This document shows positions 6,847 to 15,915 of a stretch of DNA of 41,671 nucleotides, one piece after another. How positions within the stretch are numbered: the first letter of the stretch is position 1; every line of letters starts with the position of its first letter. The translations under genes and the position numbers were made by a program. The notes beneath the pieces are model-generated. The model ran no database searches and was not told the DNA's origin. It saw nothing but the letters and a program-made list of their open reading frames with translations. Source of the DNA: Bacteroidales bacterium (GTDB taxonomy: Bacteria > Bacteroidota > Bacteroidia > Bacteroidales > UBA932); contig JAFVAU010000003.1 in the NCBI GenBank assembly GCA_017480345.1, positions 1 through 41,671 of the forward strand. The letters run 5' to 3'.

Positions 6847-9243
6847 TTATATGTGACGAATTTTTGCAAATTTTAGCAATAAAAGTTTTTCACCGTACCG
6901 GTCAAAGATGATTTTTGCCTTCAAATCGGGCACCTGACCGCTTATTTCAAGGACTTTTCCCGCCCCGAAACGGTTGTGCTCAATCCGGTCTCCCACATGG
7001 AAAGAAGACATGGGGTCCGGAACGAAGTCCGCCGTCACCGGCGGTTTGGGCCGGGATGCCAGTTCCGCCTTGATCTCGGAGACCGTCCGGGGACGGGATG
7101 CCCGGTCGGGGCCGGGCATGACGGAGGGCTTGGGCATGACGGAGGGCTTGGGCGTCATGGCCGACCTGCTCGGCCATCTCCTTTCCGCCGACCAGCGGAA
7201 GCCGCCGCCGAAAGCATCCTCTTCGGGCTCGCGGGCCTCGAAGTCCTCCTTGCGGAGCGGATGGTCCAGATACTGCGGCGCCAGTTCCTTCAGGAAACGG
7301 CTGGGCGCGTTGGACTCGTGCTTTCCGTTGCGCATGCGCGTCTGGGCGAAGCTCAGGGACACCGCCTTCTTGGCCCGGGTGATGGCCACATAGAAGAGCC
7401 GGCGCTCCTCCTCCAGGTCCTTGGGCGTAAGCATCCAGCCGCCGGAGGGGAAGAGATTTTCCTCCATGCCGGCCACGAACACATAAGGGAATTCCAGGCC
7501 TTTTGCCGTGTGCACCGTCATCAGGGCCACCTTGTTCAGGGTTTCGTCATCGGCCACGTCCACATTGGACAGGAGGGACACGTTTTCCAGATAATCGGCC
7601 AGGGTGACGCGCGGCTTCTCGTCCATGCCGTCGGCCTCCGCGTCCGCCTCCACTTCTTCCGCATAGGCCTTGACGCTGTTCAGGAGCTCTTCCACGTTGG
7701 CGTAGCGGGACTGGCCCTCCACGGAAGTATCGGCCTTGTAGAAGAGCAGGATGCCGCTTTCGGCCGCCAGGGAACGCGCCACGTCATACGCATCGCCACC
7801 CCGGGCCTCCAGCGCCGCCTTCTCCATCATGGAAGTGAAGGCTTTGATTTTGCCGATGGCCGCCGCCTTGAGGCCGAAGCGTTCCAGGTCCGGCAGATCG
7901 GCCGCCTTGAACAGCGAAGTGCCGTTTTCCCGCGCCGCCAGCGTAAGGGCGTTCAGGGAGGTGTCGCCAATCCCGCGGGTGGGCTTGTTCACCACCCGGC
8001 GGAAGGATTCGTCGTCATTGAGGTTCACCGCCAGCTTGAAATAAGCCATCACGTCCTTCACCTCCGCCCGCTCGAAGAAGGAGTTGCCGGAGTATATCAT
8101 GTAAGGGATGTTGCGGCGGCGCAGCTGCTCCTCCAGCGCACGGGACTGCGAGTTGGTGCGGTACAGGATGGCGAAGTCCTCGTACTGGGCCCCGTCTTCC
8201 CGGATTCTGGAAAGGATGGCCGATGCAATCTGCATGGCCTCCTCCTGCTCGGTGTAGGTGCGCACCAGGTGCAGCTGTTCCCCCTTCTCCCCCATGGAGA
8301 CGCAGTTCTTGGGGATGCGGCCCTCGTTGTGCGCGATGAGCGAGTTGGCGGCGTTCACGATGGTCTGGGTGCTGCGGTAGTTGCGCTCCAGACGGAACAG
8401 ACGCGCCGCGGGAAAGTCTTTCTGGAAATTGAGGATGTTCTGGATCTGGGCGCCGCGGAAGCCGTAGATGGACTGGGAATCGTCTCCCACCACGCAGATG
8501 TTCTTGTGCGCTCCGGCCAGTTTCTTGAGCACAAGGTACTGGGCCATGTTGGTGTCCTGGTACTCGTCCACCAGGATCTGGGAGAACCGGCCTGCGATGG
8601 TGCGGAGGGCCTCTTCACTGCGCTTGAACAGGATGTTCAGGTACAGGAGGATGTCGTCGAAGTCCATGACGCCGGACTGGAGGCATGTCTGGCAGTAGAG
8701 GGCATAGATGCGGTGAAGCTCCGGTTTCTTGTGCAGGGTGTCGTCTTCCCGGTAGCCGCCCGCGCCGTTCATGTAGGGCGTGGGGGTGATGAGGTCGTTC
8801 TTGGCCTTGGAGATGCGGGAGAGCACCTCCTTGGGCTTGTACAGCTTCTCGTCTAAGGACAGCTGCTTGATGCAGTGCTTGACACAGCTAACGGAGTCCG
8901 TGGTATCGTAGATGGTGAAATCCCGGGGGAAGCCTATCACATCGGCATACTCCCTCAGGAAACGGATGAACACGGAGTGAAAGGTTCCCATCCAGAGCCG
9001 GCGGGCCTGCCGTTCCCCTACCATCAGGGCTATCCTTTCCTTCATCTCCCCGGCCGCCTTCTTGGTGAAGGTGAGGGCCAGGATGCTCTCCGGCTTCACG
9101 CCATGCTCAATCAGATTGGCGATGCGGGAAGTAAGCACCCTCGTCTTGCCGGAGCCTGCCCCGGCCACGATGAGCATGGGCCCTTCCAGGCACTCTACGG
9201 CTTTTTTTTGTTCCGGATTCAAATCCTTCAAGATCTCACTCAT
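6847..9243 (-). CDS. uvrD: UvrD/PcrA-type superfamily 1 DNA helicase
   Basis: A 798-aa ATP-driven 3'-5' DNA helicase for repair and fork maintenance. SF1A motifs appear in order: Walker A VAGAGSGKTRVL, motif II LVDEYQDTN, motif III VGDDSQSIYGFRGA, motif IV RLERNYRST, motif V MTVHTAKGLEFPYVF, motif VI FYVAITRAKK. A C-terminal Tudor-like domain ends the protein (VGDRIEHNRFGAGKVLEI). I prefer ATG 9243 to the GTG at 9252. The linker before the Tudor domain is expanded by an in-frame palindromic element (7098-7119) and an 18-bp tandem repeat (7118-7153), giving a PKPSVMPKPSVMPGPDRAS stretch. A TAAATTCG box lies about 20 nt upstream. PcrA and UvrD cannot be told apart by sequence here. Confidence 0.92.
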   Translation of the reverse strand: MSEILKDLNPEQKKAVECLEGPMLIVAGAGSGKTRVLTSRIANLIEHGVKPESILALTFTKKAAGEMKERIALMVGERQARRLWMGTFHSVFIRFLREYADVIGFPRDFTIYDTTDSVSCVKHCIKQLSLDEKLYKPKEVLSRISKAKNDLITPTPYMNGAGGYREDDTLHKKPELHRIYALYCQTCLQSGVMDFDDILLYLNILFKRSEEALRTIAGRFSQILVDEYQDTNMAQYLVLKKLAGAHKNICVVGDDSQSIYGFRGAQIQNILNFQKDFPAARLFRLERNYRSTQTIVNAANSLIAHNEGRIPKNCVSMGEKGEQLHLVRTYTEQEEAMQIASAILSRIREDGAQYEDFAILYRTNSQSRALEEQLRRRNIPYMIYSGNSFFERAEVKDVMAYFKLAVNLNDDESFRRVVNKPTRGIGDTSLNALTLAARENGTSLFKAADLPDLERFGLKAAAIGKIKAFTSMMEKAALEARGGDAYDVARSLAAESGILLFYKADTSVEGQSRYANVEELLNSVKAYAEEVEADAEADGMDEKPRVTLADYLENVSLLSNVDVADDETLNKVALMTVHTAKGLEFPYVFVAGMEENLFPSGGWMLTPKDLEEERRLFYVAITRAKKAVSLSFAQTRMRNGKHESNAPSRFLKELAPQYLDHPLRKEDFEAREPEEDAFGGGFRWSAERRWPSRSAMTPKPSVMPKPSVMPGPDRASRPRTVSEIKAELASRPKPPVTADFVPDPMSSFHVGDRIEHNRFGAGKVLEISGQVPDLKAKIIFDRYGEKLLLLKFAKIRHI
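7098..7119. repeat. Palindromic element, ATGCCCGG family, inside uvrD
   Basis: Arms ATGCCCGG / CCGGGCAT (8 bp, perfect) flank the loop TCGGGG and are followed by GACG. The same structure occurs at 22680-22701 in uvrA and at 37411-37432. On the minus strand it reads in frame as VMPGPDRAS in the flexible linker of the helicase. Confidence 0.8.
7118..7153. repeat. 18-bp tandem duplication within uvrD
   Basis: Two identical 18-bp units (7118-7135 and 7136-7153) start in the right arm of the palindromic element and keep the reading frame, coding for two PKPSVM units on the minus strand. This looks like a slippage duplication of the edge of the element. Confidence 0.75.
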
Positions 9244-9283
9244 CTCGGTCACATTTTAGTATGCGAATTTAGTAAATTTTTCG

Positions 9284-9291
9284 TAACTTCG
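9284..9291 (+). promoter_or_regulatory. Possible nqr operon promoter (-7 box)
   Basis: TAACTTCG lies 37 nt before the nqrA start and is close to TAnnTTTG. No convincing -33 box is seen at 19-20 nt upstream. It falls in the 85-bp gap between the divergent uvrD-like and nqrA genes, the only place where the nqr promoter could sit. Confidence 0.4.
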
Positions 9292-9328
9292 CGGAGTATT
9301 TTTGGAAATACACAAAACCAATCAAATA

Positions 9329-10654
9329 ATGTCAAACAATCTCGATTTGAAAAAGGGTCTGAACATTCCCATCAAGGGAGTTGCAGCCCCCGAAGTCATC
9401 AAAACCGTGGTTCCTGACATCGTAGCTGTAAAGCCCACCTGCTTCAAAGGCCTGGTCCCCAGGCTTTTGGTGAAGGAGGGCGATGCAGTGAAGGCAGGCT
9501 CCCCCGTGATGGCCGACAAACAGCGTCCCGAGATTCTGCTCACCTCGCCCGTCAGCGGCACCGTCCAGCAGATTGTCCGGGGCGAAAAGAGAAAGTTGCT
9601 GGCAGTTCTGATAAAGGCCGATGCCAAGCAGGAGTACGTGGACTTCGGTTCCAAGGCTCCCGCAGACGCCGCCCAGGTGAAGGAGCTCCTCCTCAACACC
9701 GGCCTCTGGGGTTCGCTCATCCAGCGTCCCTACGGCGTCCTGGCAGACCCTCAGGCTGCTCCCAAGGCAATTTTCATTTCCTCCTTCAGCACGGCTCCGC
9801 TGGCAGCGGATACGGATTACACCCTGGTCGAATCCATGAAGGACATCCAGGCCGGTGTGGACGCCCTGGGCAAGATTGCTCCCGTGCACATCTGTGTAAG
9901 AAAGGCCGGATCGGCCTTTGGCGGCATCAAGAATGCCACGCTCCATGAAGTAAGCGGCCCCCATCCGGCCGGCAACGTAGGTGTCCAGATCAGCCACATC
10001 GCTCCCATCCGGAAGGGTGAGATTGTGTGGACTGTCTCCCTCCTGCACCTGGCTGCCATGGGCCATGTAATCAACACCGGCAAGCTGGACCTCACCCGCA
10101 AGGTGGCCGTCACCGGCCCCGCCGCAGCCAAGACCGGCTATGTGGTGGCCCTCCCCGGCACGCCCGTGAAAGACATCACCGACATTAAGGAAGGTGTACG
10201 CGTGGTGGGCGGAGACGCCCTCACCGGAGAAAACCTGGGGGCCGAAGGCTACCTGGGCTTCTTCGAAGACCAGCTCACCCTCCTCAAGGAAGGTTACAAG
10301 CGCGAGTGGCTGGGCTGGGCCAAGCCCATCCGTCCCAAGGTGTACAGCTCTTCCTGGTGCTACTTCTCCTGGCTCACCCCCCGCAAGAAGTACAATATGG
10401 ACACCAACCTGCACGGCGGTCCCCGCGCCTTCGTAGAGACCAAGTGCTTCGAGGATGTCACCCCCATGGACATCTTCCCCATCTACCTCATCAAGGCCTG
10501 CCTGGCCTCAGACATCGAGAAGATGGAGAAATTCGGCATCTATGAAGTGCTCCCGGAAGACCTCGCCCTGTGCGACTTCGTAGACCCTTCCAAGAACGAA
10601 ATCCAGGCCATTATCCAAAAGGGTATAGACCTCATGATTAAAGAAATGGCATAG
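9329..10654 (+). CDS. nqrA: Na+-translocating NADH:quinone reductase subunit A
   Basis: A 441-aa NqrA, the cytoplasmic-side subunit of the sodium-pumping NADH:quinone oxidoreductase. The N-terminus has the family's typical LDLKKGLNIPIKG, then a barrel-sandwich/biotinyl-lipoyl-like region (VKEGDAVKAGSPVMADK), with conserved PAGNVGVQISHI later. ATG 9329 was chosen because its first residues align with known NqrA starts, dropping a 9-residue upstream extension. It is the first gene of a six-gene operon with gaps of 2, 12, 3, 12 and 12 nt (A through F). The complex couples NADH oxidation to sodium export and supplies the sodium gradient common in Bacteroidales. Confidence 0.93.
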   Translation: MSNNLDLKKGLNIPIKGVAAPEVIKTVVPDIVAVKPTCFKGLVPRLLVKEGDAVKAGSPVMADKQRPEILLTSPVSGTVQQIVRGEKRKLLAVLIKADAKQEYVDFGSKAPADAAQVKELLLNTGLWGSLIQRPYGVLADPQAAPKAIFISSFSTAPLAADTDYTLVESMKDIQAGVDALGKIAPVHICVRKAGSAFGGIKNATLHEVSGPHPAGNVGVQISHIAPIRKGEIVWTVSLLHLAAMGHVINTGKLDLTRKVAVTGPAAAKTGYVVALPGTPVKDITDIKEGVRVVGGDALTGENLGAEGYLGFFEDQLTLLKEGYKREWLGWAKPIRPKVYSSSWCYFSWLTPRKKYNMDTNLHGGPRAFVETKCFEDVTPMDIFPIYLIKACLASDIEKMEKFGIYEVLPEDLALCDFVDPSKNEIQAIIQKGIDLMIKEMA

Positions 10655-10656
10655 CT

Positions 10657-11781
10657 ATGGCAGACGAAAAGAAAACTCCCTGGTGGCATTCCACCGTCGA
10701 CGCTTTCGACACCTTCCTGCGCGTACCCGGAACCGTATCGGCCAAGGGTGCCCACGTGAGGGACGGTATCGACCTCAAGCGTGTCATGATCATGGTGGTC
10801 ATCGCCCTGGTACCCGCCGCCCTGTTCGGCATGTACAACGTGGGCTTGCAGACCTCCACCCTCTATAACCTGGACTGGGGCTTCTGGCACATGTTCTTCT
10901 ACGGACTGCTCCGGATGCTGCCCCTGTTCGTGGTCTCCTATGTCGTGGGTCTGGCCATTGAATTCGCCAGTTCCCAGATCCGTGGGGAGGAAGTGAACGA
11001 AGGTTACCTGGTAACCGGCTTCCTCATTCCCCTGATTGTCCCCGTGGACGTCCCCCTGTGGATGCTGGCCCTGGCCGTAGCGTTCTCCGTCATCTTCGTG
11101 AAGGAAGTGTTCGGCGGTACCGGAATGAACATCTGGAACCCCGCCCTGGTGGCCCGTGCCTTCCTGTTCTTCTCCTATCCGTCCAGCATGTCCGGCTCCT
11201 CCGTGTGGGTGTCCAAGACCTGGGCCGGCCTGGATGGCGTAGATGCCATCAGCGCCGCTACGCCCCTGGCCATCGCCCATGACGGTGCCTTCGACGCCGC
11301 CACCGGCGCCGTGGGCCAGTACAGCTTCATGGACATGTTCTACGGCTTCATCCCCGGCAGTACCGGTGAAACCAGCGTGATCGCCATCCTCCTGGGTGCC
11401 CTCATCCTGGTGTGGACCGGCGTGGCCTCCTGGAAGATCATGGTCTCCTCCATCGCCGGCGGCCTCCTGGTGGGCTGGCTGGGTCAGCTGGCAGGCGCCA
11501 CCGCAGTCCCCTGCTACTATCAGCTGGTGATGGGCGGCTTCCTCTTCGGCTCCGTCTTCATGGCTACGGACCCTGTGACCGCCGCACAGACCGAGACCGG
11601 CAAATGGATTTACGGCTTCCTGGTGGGTGCCCTCGCCGTAGTAGTGCGTCTGTGGAACCCCGGCTACATGGAAGGCATGATGCTGGCCATCCTGCTCATG
11701 AACACCATGGCTCCGCTCATAGACCACTGCGTGGTATCGGCCCATACCTCCCGCCGCGCCAAGAAAGCCTTAACCGCTTAA
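10657..11781 (+). CDS. nqrB: Na+-NQR subunit B
   Basis: A 374-aa polytopic membrane subunit with about ten hydrophobic segments. It begins 2 nt after the nqrA stop. NqrB carries a covalently bound FMN on a Thr in an SGAT-like motif; here the corresponding site reads DAISAATPLAI, with Ala in place of the usual Gly but the Thr retained. It also carries the riboflavin and quinone sites of the family (known, not visible here). The NPGYMEGMMLAILLMN segment near the C-terminus is characteristic. Length matches the family (about 380-415 aa). Confidence 0.92.
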   Translation: MADEKKTPWWHSTVDAFDTFLRVPGTVSAKGAHVRDGIDLKRVMIMVVIALVPAALFGMYNVGLQTSTLYNLDWGFWHMFFYGLLRMLPLFVVSYVVGLAIEFASSQIRGEEVNEGYLVTGFLIPLIVPVDVPLWMLALAVAFSVIFVKEVFGGTGMNIWNPALVARAFLFFSYPSSMSGSSVWVSKTWAGLDGVDAISAATPLAIAHDGAFDAATGAVGQYSFMDMFYGFIPGSTGETSVIAILLGALILVWTGVASWKIMVSSIAGGLLVGWLGQLAGATAVPCYYQLVMGGFLFGSVFMATDPVTAAQTETGKWIYGFLVGALAVVVRLWNPGYMEGMMLAILLMNTMAPLIDHCVVSAHTSRRAKKALTA

Positions 11782-11793
11782 TCCCGCTGCCCT

Positions 11794-12618
11794 ATGAATA
11801 CAAATAATAATGTATATACCGTCATCTACACCACCGTCATCGTGGTGATAGTGGCAGCGCTCCTGGCCTTCGTTTCCCAGAGCCTCAAGTCCAAGCAGGA
11901 CGCCAACGAGAAGGCCGAGACCATCTCCCAGATGCTCAAGGCCGCCCAGTATGGCACCAAGGCCGAACTGGACCGGCTGGGCAACGCCGCCAAGCTGGAC
12001 AAGTACGCTGAGGAGATCGAGCGTGCCTTCGTGATAGACCTCGAAGGCAAAGAGCTCCGCGAACTGGCCGTCGACCGGAATGAAATCCAGGTGTACGGCC
12101 CTAAGGAGCTCAAGCGCCAGAACTACAACATCAAGGGCGGGGCGGGCAAGACCGGAGAGCCCGAACTTCCCGTCTTTGTCTTCAAGAACGGCCGCACGGT
12201 GGTTCCCATCTACGGAGCCGGCCTGTGGGGTCCCATCTGGGGATACATGTCCTTCGAGAAAGATCTCAAGACCATCGGCGGAGCCTACTTCGACCACGAG
12301 TCCGAGACCGCCGGCCTGGGTGCCAAGATCAAGGACGACCCTTCCTTCCAGGCAGAGTTCGTGGGCGAAACCGCCAATTTCTCCGAAACGAATGTCTTTG
12401 ACATCGTGAAGGGCGGCGCTCCCAAGGAGGCCGACGGCAAGTCCGTCGTAGACAACCAGGTGGATGCCATCACCGGCGCCACCATGACTTCCCAGGGCCT
12501 GGATGCCGCCATCGACACCTGGCTGGCCGCCTATGCCAAGTACTTCCTGAGCAATCAGAAGGCTTGCGGAAAAGGCTGCTGCGGGGGAAAAGAAGAACCC
12601 AAAACCGAGGAGGACTAA
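11794..12618 (+). CDS. nqrC: Na+-NQR subunit C with a Cys-rich C-terminal tail
   Basis: A 274-aa subunit with one N-terminal transmembrane helix (about residues 9-29) and an extracytoplasmic FMN-binding domain. The flavinylation motif DAITGATMTSQG (about residues 225-236) holds the Thr that takes covalent FMN. After the usual domain end (WLAAYAKYFL) comes an unusual tail, KACGKGCCGGKEE, with four Cys in eight residues, followed by an acidic end. This tail is not part of the standard NqrC fold and could bind a metal or form disulfides. The gene starts 12 nt after nqrB and ends 3 nt before nqrD. Confidence 0.92.
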   Translation: MNTNNNVYTVIYTTVIVVIVAALLAFVSQSLKSKQDANEKAETISQMLKAAQYGTKAELDRLGNAAKLDKYAEEIERAFVIDLEGKELRELAVDRNEIQVYGPKELKRQNYNIKGGAGKTGEPELPVFVFKNGRTVVPIYGAGLWGPIWGYMSFEKDLKTIGGAYFDHESETAGLGAKIKDDPSFQAEFVGETANFSETNVFDIVKGGAPKEADGKSVVDNQVDAITGATMTSQGLDAAIDTWLAAYAKYFLSNQKACGKGCCGGKEEPKTEED

Positions 12619-12621
12619 GCT

Positions 12622-13236
12622 ATGGATGCAAAACTGAAAGAAACCATTCTGAATCCCATATTCAAAGGTAACCCCATTACCGTCCTGGTGCTGGGCATCT
12701 GCTCTTCCCTGGCGGTTACCGTTACCCTGAAGGGAGCCCTGGTGATGGCCCTCTCCGTCATTGTGGTGACGGGCATTTCCAGCCTTATCCTGTCCCTGCT
12801 CCGCAACACCATTCCGGGCCGGGTACGTATCATCGTCCAGCTGGTGGTGGTGGCCATGATGGTGATCCTTGTGGACCAGATCCTCAAGTCCTTCGAAGCC
12901 ACCTACGCCATTGACAAGCAGCTGTCCGTGTATATCGGCCTTATCATCACCAACTGTATCGTGATGGGCCGCATCGAGGCTTTCGCCCTGGGCAACAAGC
13001 CCTGGCCCAGCTTCCTGGACGGCGTTGCCAACGGTGCCGGCTACGGACTCATCCTCCTTATCGTAGCCTTCTTCCGCGAGCTTCTGGGCAGCGGAACCCT
13101 CTTCGGCTTCGATATCCTGAACCGCTTCGGCTATGTTCCCAACAACCTGGTGATCCTGCCGCCCTTCGCCCTCATCCTCCTGGGATGCATCGTGTGGGTG
13201 CAGCGTTCCATCCAGAAAGACTTGCAAGAGAAATAA
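12622..13236 (+). CDS. nqrD: Na+-NQR subunit D
   Basis: A 204-aa integral membrane subunit with six predicted helices. It shows family features such as GNPITVLVLGICSSLAVT near the start and a C-terminal PPFALILLGCIVW. NqrD and NqrE are homologous, inverted-topology partners that together hold an intramembrane iron centre coordinated by Cys residues (family knowledge); Cys in GICSS and in ITNCIVMGR fit those positions. It lies 3 nt after nqrC and 12 nt before nqrE. Confidence 0.93.
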   Translation: MDAKLKETILNPIFKGNPITVLVLGICSSLAVTVTLKGALVMALSVIVVTGISSLILSLLRNTIPGRVRIIVQLVVVAMMVILVDQILKSFEATYAIDKQLSVYIGLIITNCIVMGRIEAFALGNKPWPSFLDGVANGAGYGLILLIVAFFRELLGSGTLFGFDILNRFGYVPNNLVILPPFALILLGCIVWVQRSIQKDLQEK

Positions 13237-13248
13237 TCCTGACGCCCT

Positions 13249-13845
13249 ATGGAATATCTTAGCTTATTCGTAAAGTCCATCTTCGTGGACAACATGATCT
13301 TCGCTTACTTCCTGGGAATGTGCTCATTCCTGGCGGTATCGAAGAATGTGAAGACAGCTGCAGGCCTGGGTGTCGCGGTTATCTTCGTGCTGCTGGTCAC
13401 GCTCCCCATCAACTATCTGCTCAACACCTATGTGCTGGCTCCGGACGCCCTCATCGAGGGAGTGGACCTGAGCTTCCTGAGCTTCATCGTGTTCATCGCG
13501 GTGATTGCCGCCATCGTGCAGATTGTGGAAATGGTGGTGGAGAAATTCTCCCCGGAACTGTATTCGGCCCTGGGTATCTTCCTGCCCCTGATTGCTGTGA
13601 ACTGCGCCATCCTGGGCGGTTCCCTGTTCATGCAGCAGAAAGACTTCCTGAACATTGGTGAAGCCACCGTGTATGCCCTGGGTTCCGGCCTGGGCTGGTT
13701 CCTGGCCATCGTATCCCTGGCCGCCATCCGTGAAAAGATGGCTTATTCCAATGTCCCTGCCGCCCTCAAGGGCCTGGGTATCACGTTCATCACCGTGGGT
13801 CTGATGGGCATCGCCTTCATGACCTTCATGGGAATAGCACTGTAG
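13249..13845 (+). CDS. nqrE: Na+-NQR subunit E
   Basis: A 198-aa integral membrane subunit homologous to NqrD. Typical features are the N-terminal [20 protein letters not shown] and the later [14 protein letters not shown], each with the Cys expected to ligate the intramembrane iron centre. Length matches the family (about 200 aa). It lies 12 nt after nqrD and 12 nt before nqrF; the E-F gap contains an unusual canonical Shine-Dalgarno. Confidence 0.93.
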   Translation: MEYLSLFVKSIFVDNMIFAYFLGMCSFLAVSKNVKTAAGLGVAVIFVLLVTLPINYLLNTYVLAPDALIEGVDLSFLSFIVFIAVIAAIVQIVEMVVEKFSPELYSALGIFLPLIAVNCAILGGSLFMQQKDFLNIGEATVYALGSGLGWFLAIVSLAAIREKMAYSNVPAALKGLGITFITVGLMGIAFMTFMGIAL

Positions 13846-13849
13846 GAGG
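13844..13849 (+). promoter_or_regulatory. Canonical Shine-Dalgarno before nqrF
   Basis: AGGAGG overlaps the nqrE stop region and sits 8 nt before the nqrF ATG at 13858. It stands out because other starts in this window mostly lack any SD-like sequence. It may raise NqrF output relative to the other subunits. Confidence 0.6.
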
Positions 13850-13857
13850 GAAAGATT

Positions 13858-15132
13858 ATGGGAAATACAATTTTATTCTCTATCCTGGTCATTACGGTGG
13901 TAACCCTCATCCTGGTTGCCCTGCTCCTTTGGATCAAGACCGCCCTCACCCCTTCCGGTACCGTCAAGATCAACATCAATGGCGGCACCAAGGAACTGGA
14001 AGTGACGCCCGGCGGTGATGTGATGCACACCCTGGCCGACAACGGCATCTTCCTCCCCTCCGCCTGCGGTGGCAAGGCCAACTGCGGCCAGTGCAAGCTC
14101 CAGGTCATCGAAGGCGGCGGAACCATCCTTCCCACCGAAACGGGCTTCTTCTCCCGCAAGCAGATCAAGGAAGGCTGGCGTCTGGGCTGCCAGGTGAAGG
14201 TGAAAGACAACATCCAGATTGCCGTTCCGGAGAGCGCCCTCAGCGTGAAGAAACTTGAGTGCGAGGTCATCTCCAACGACAACGTGGCCACCTTCATCAA
14301 GGAATTCACCGTGCGCCTGCCCGAGGGCGAGCACATCGACTTCAAGTCCGGTGAGTACATCCAGATTGACATCCCCGAATATGAGGCCGATTTTGCCGAC
14401 ATGAACGTGGGCCCCGAGTACATCGGAGACTGGGAGAAATACGGTATCACTTCCTTGAAGTACAAGAACACCGTTCCCACCATCCGTGCCTATTCCATGG
14501 CCTCGTATCCGGCCGAGAAAGACCTCATCAAGCTCAACGTGCGTATCGCCACGCCTCCGTTCGACCGCACCCAGCCCAAGGGCGTATTCAAGTTCGTGCC
14601 CGGTGTTCCTCCGGGAATCGCCTCCACCTATGTGTTCTCCCGCAAACCCGGGGACAAGGTGATGATTTCCGGACCTTATGGCGAGTTCCTGCTCCCGAAG
14701 GACGACCCTGACACCCAGGAATACATCTTCGTGGGCGGCGGCGCCGGCATGGCTCCGCTCCGCAGCCACATCATGCACCTGTTCAAGACCCTCAAGACCA
14801 AAAAGCCCGTGCGCTTCTTCTACGGAGCCCGCGCCCTGGTGGAAGCCTTCTACCTGGAAGACTTTGCGGAAATCGAGAAGGAATTCCCGAACTTCCACTT
14901 CACCCTGGCCCTGGACCGTCCGGACCCGGCTGCCGATGCCGCCGGCGTGAAGTACACCCCCGGCTTTGTGCACAACGTGATGTACGAGACCTACCTCAAG
15001 GAGCACGAGGCTCCCGAGGACATCAAGTATTTCATGTGCGGTCCGCCTATGATGGTCAAATGCGTGAACGAACTGCTGGACTCCCTGGGAGTAGCTCCCG
15101 AGAGCATCCTCTACGATAACTTCGGAGGTTAG
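13858..15132 (+). CDS. nqrF: Na+-NQR subunit F, NADH-oxidising flavoprotein
   Basis: A 424-aa subunit where electrons enter. It has an N-terminal transmembrane helix (about residues 3-23), then a [2Fe-2S] ferredoxin domain with SACGGKANCGQC and a fourth Cys in LGCQ. An FAD-binding domain follows with RAYSMASYP. The NADH-binding domain has GGGAGMAPLRSH and ends with CGPPMM. All cofactor residues are present. It is the last gene of the nqr operon; its TAG overlaps the stop of the convergent PhoU-like gene (15129-15132), so the two transcripts must overlap or terminate within coding sequence. Confidence 0.94.
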   Translation: MGNTILFSILVITVVTLILVALLLWIKTALTPSGTVKININGGTKELEVTPGGDVMHTLADNGIFLPSACGGKANCGQCKLQVIEGGGTILPTETGFFSRKQIKEGWRLGCQVKVKDNIQIAVPESALSVKKLECEVISNDNVATFIKEFTVRLPEGEHIDFKSGEYIQIDIPEYEADFADMNVGPEYIGDWEKYGITSLKYKNTVPTIRAYSMASYPAEKDLIKLNVRIATPPFDRTQPKGVFKFVPGVPPGIASTYVFSRKPGDKVMISGPYGEFLLPKDDPDTQEYIFVGGGAGMAPLRSHIMHLFKTLKTKKPVRFFYGARALVEAFYLEDFAEIEKEFPNFHFTLALDRPDPAADAAGVKYTPGFVHNVMYETYLKEHEAPEDIKYFMCGPPMMVKCVNELLDSLGVAPESILYDNFGG

Positions 15133-15770
15133 CGGACGTAACGCATCAGAAGAATCCTCACACAATCGGCCACGTGCTTTTCGGAGTCCGTGGCCTTTTC
15201 GTATAGTTCCGCCAGGTTCTTGTACTTGGTCATCTCGCGGAGATCCGGCTCCTGAGCGAAAATATGGCCGATATACTCTTCATAGGCCTCGTCGGCATCG
15301 TGCTCCAGCTCCTTGACGCGGTCGGCCAGGAGGATGATGGCGGAAGCGCTCTTGCGCATGTCCGAGAGGAGGGGGAAGATGTCACCCAGGGCCCGGGCTT
15401 CTTCCAGGATGATGCGGGAAAGTTCCTGAAGCTGAGGGTCTATCTTGGCCGGCTTATAGATGGGAAGGGCGTTGGCGGAATCCTTCACCACATCCAGGCA
15501 ATCTTCCAGGGCCATGGAGATGGTGGTGAGCTCCCGGCGCGTGGCAGCACTTAGCGGCAGACGGGCCGACTGCTCCCGGAACTCCGTGAGCATGGCGTCT
15601 CCCTTGTGTTCGTTGCTGCGGATTTCAGAATACAGCTGTTTCCAGCGGACGGGGTCCTGGGATTCGAGCATCGCGCTCAGAAGTTCGGTGCTGGAAGAAA
15701 GCAGCGTGGCCTGCCGCTCAAGGATGGGCAGAAGTTCCCGCATGGGAAAGAAGAGACGTCCAAAAATCAT
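15129..15770 (-). CDS. DUF47/PhoU-like protein
   Basis: A 213-aa all-helical protein of the DUF47/TIGR00153 group, distant relatives of PhoU and often linked to PiT phosphate transport. It shows the ELEHDADEAYEEY type of helix that carries the acidic metal-binding residues of PhoU-like bundles, and a mirror ISMALEDCLDVVKD helix. I chose ATG 15770 (MIFGRLFFPMRELL); the longer frame to 15953 adds a non-family N-terminus. No PiT transporter is adjacent, which is unusual, so the partner must be elsewhere. Its end overlaps the nqrF stop by 4 nt. Confidence 0.8.
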   Translation of the reverse strand: MIFGRLFFPMRELLPILERQATLLSSSTELLSAMLESQDPVRWKQLYSEIRSNEHKGDAMLTEFREQSARLPLSAATRRELTTISMALEDCLDVVKDSANALPIYKPAKIDPQLQELSRIILEEARALGDIFPLLSDMRKSASAIILLADRVKELEHDADEAYEEYIGHIFAQEPDLREMTKYKNLAELYEKATDSEKHVADCVRILLMRYVR

Positions 15771-15861
15771 AAAAAACAATATTTTTTCAACCGATTTTTC
15801 GGTTAAAACATAAAAATTTTCTCCAAAACCATCGCAAACAGAAATATCTTTTTTACGATGC

Positions 15862-15893
15862 TTGCTTATATGCTCGGGCCTGTTGTAGCTTTG
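15862..15893 (+). promoter_or_regulatory. Promoter of the fimbrial-type lipoprotein pair
   Basis: TTGC at 15862-15865 and TAGCTTTG at 15886-15893 are 20 nt apart, matching the Bacteroidetes -33/-7 pattern. The next start codon is at 15916, giving a leader of about 19 nt. Confidence 0.65.
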
Positions 15894-15915
15894 CTCCCAA
15901 CAAAAAACCGAAACC

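Noticed and set aside
6799-6876. Small + strand ORF starting MKNFVAKINK after glnA
   Set aside because: Only 25 codons, AT-rich, overlaps the end of uvrD and lies after the terminator; no sign of expression.
6976-8856. 626-codon ORF antisense to uvrD
   Set aside because: Same shadow effect; helicase motifs on the minus strand explain the region.
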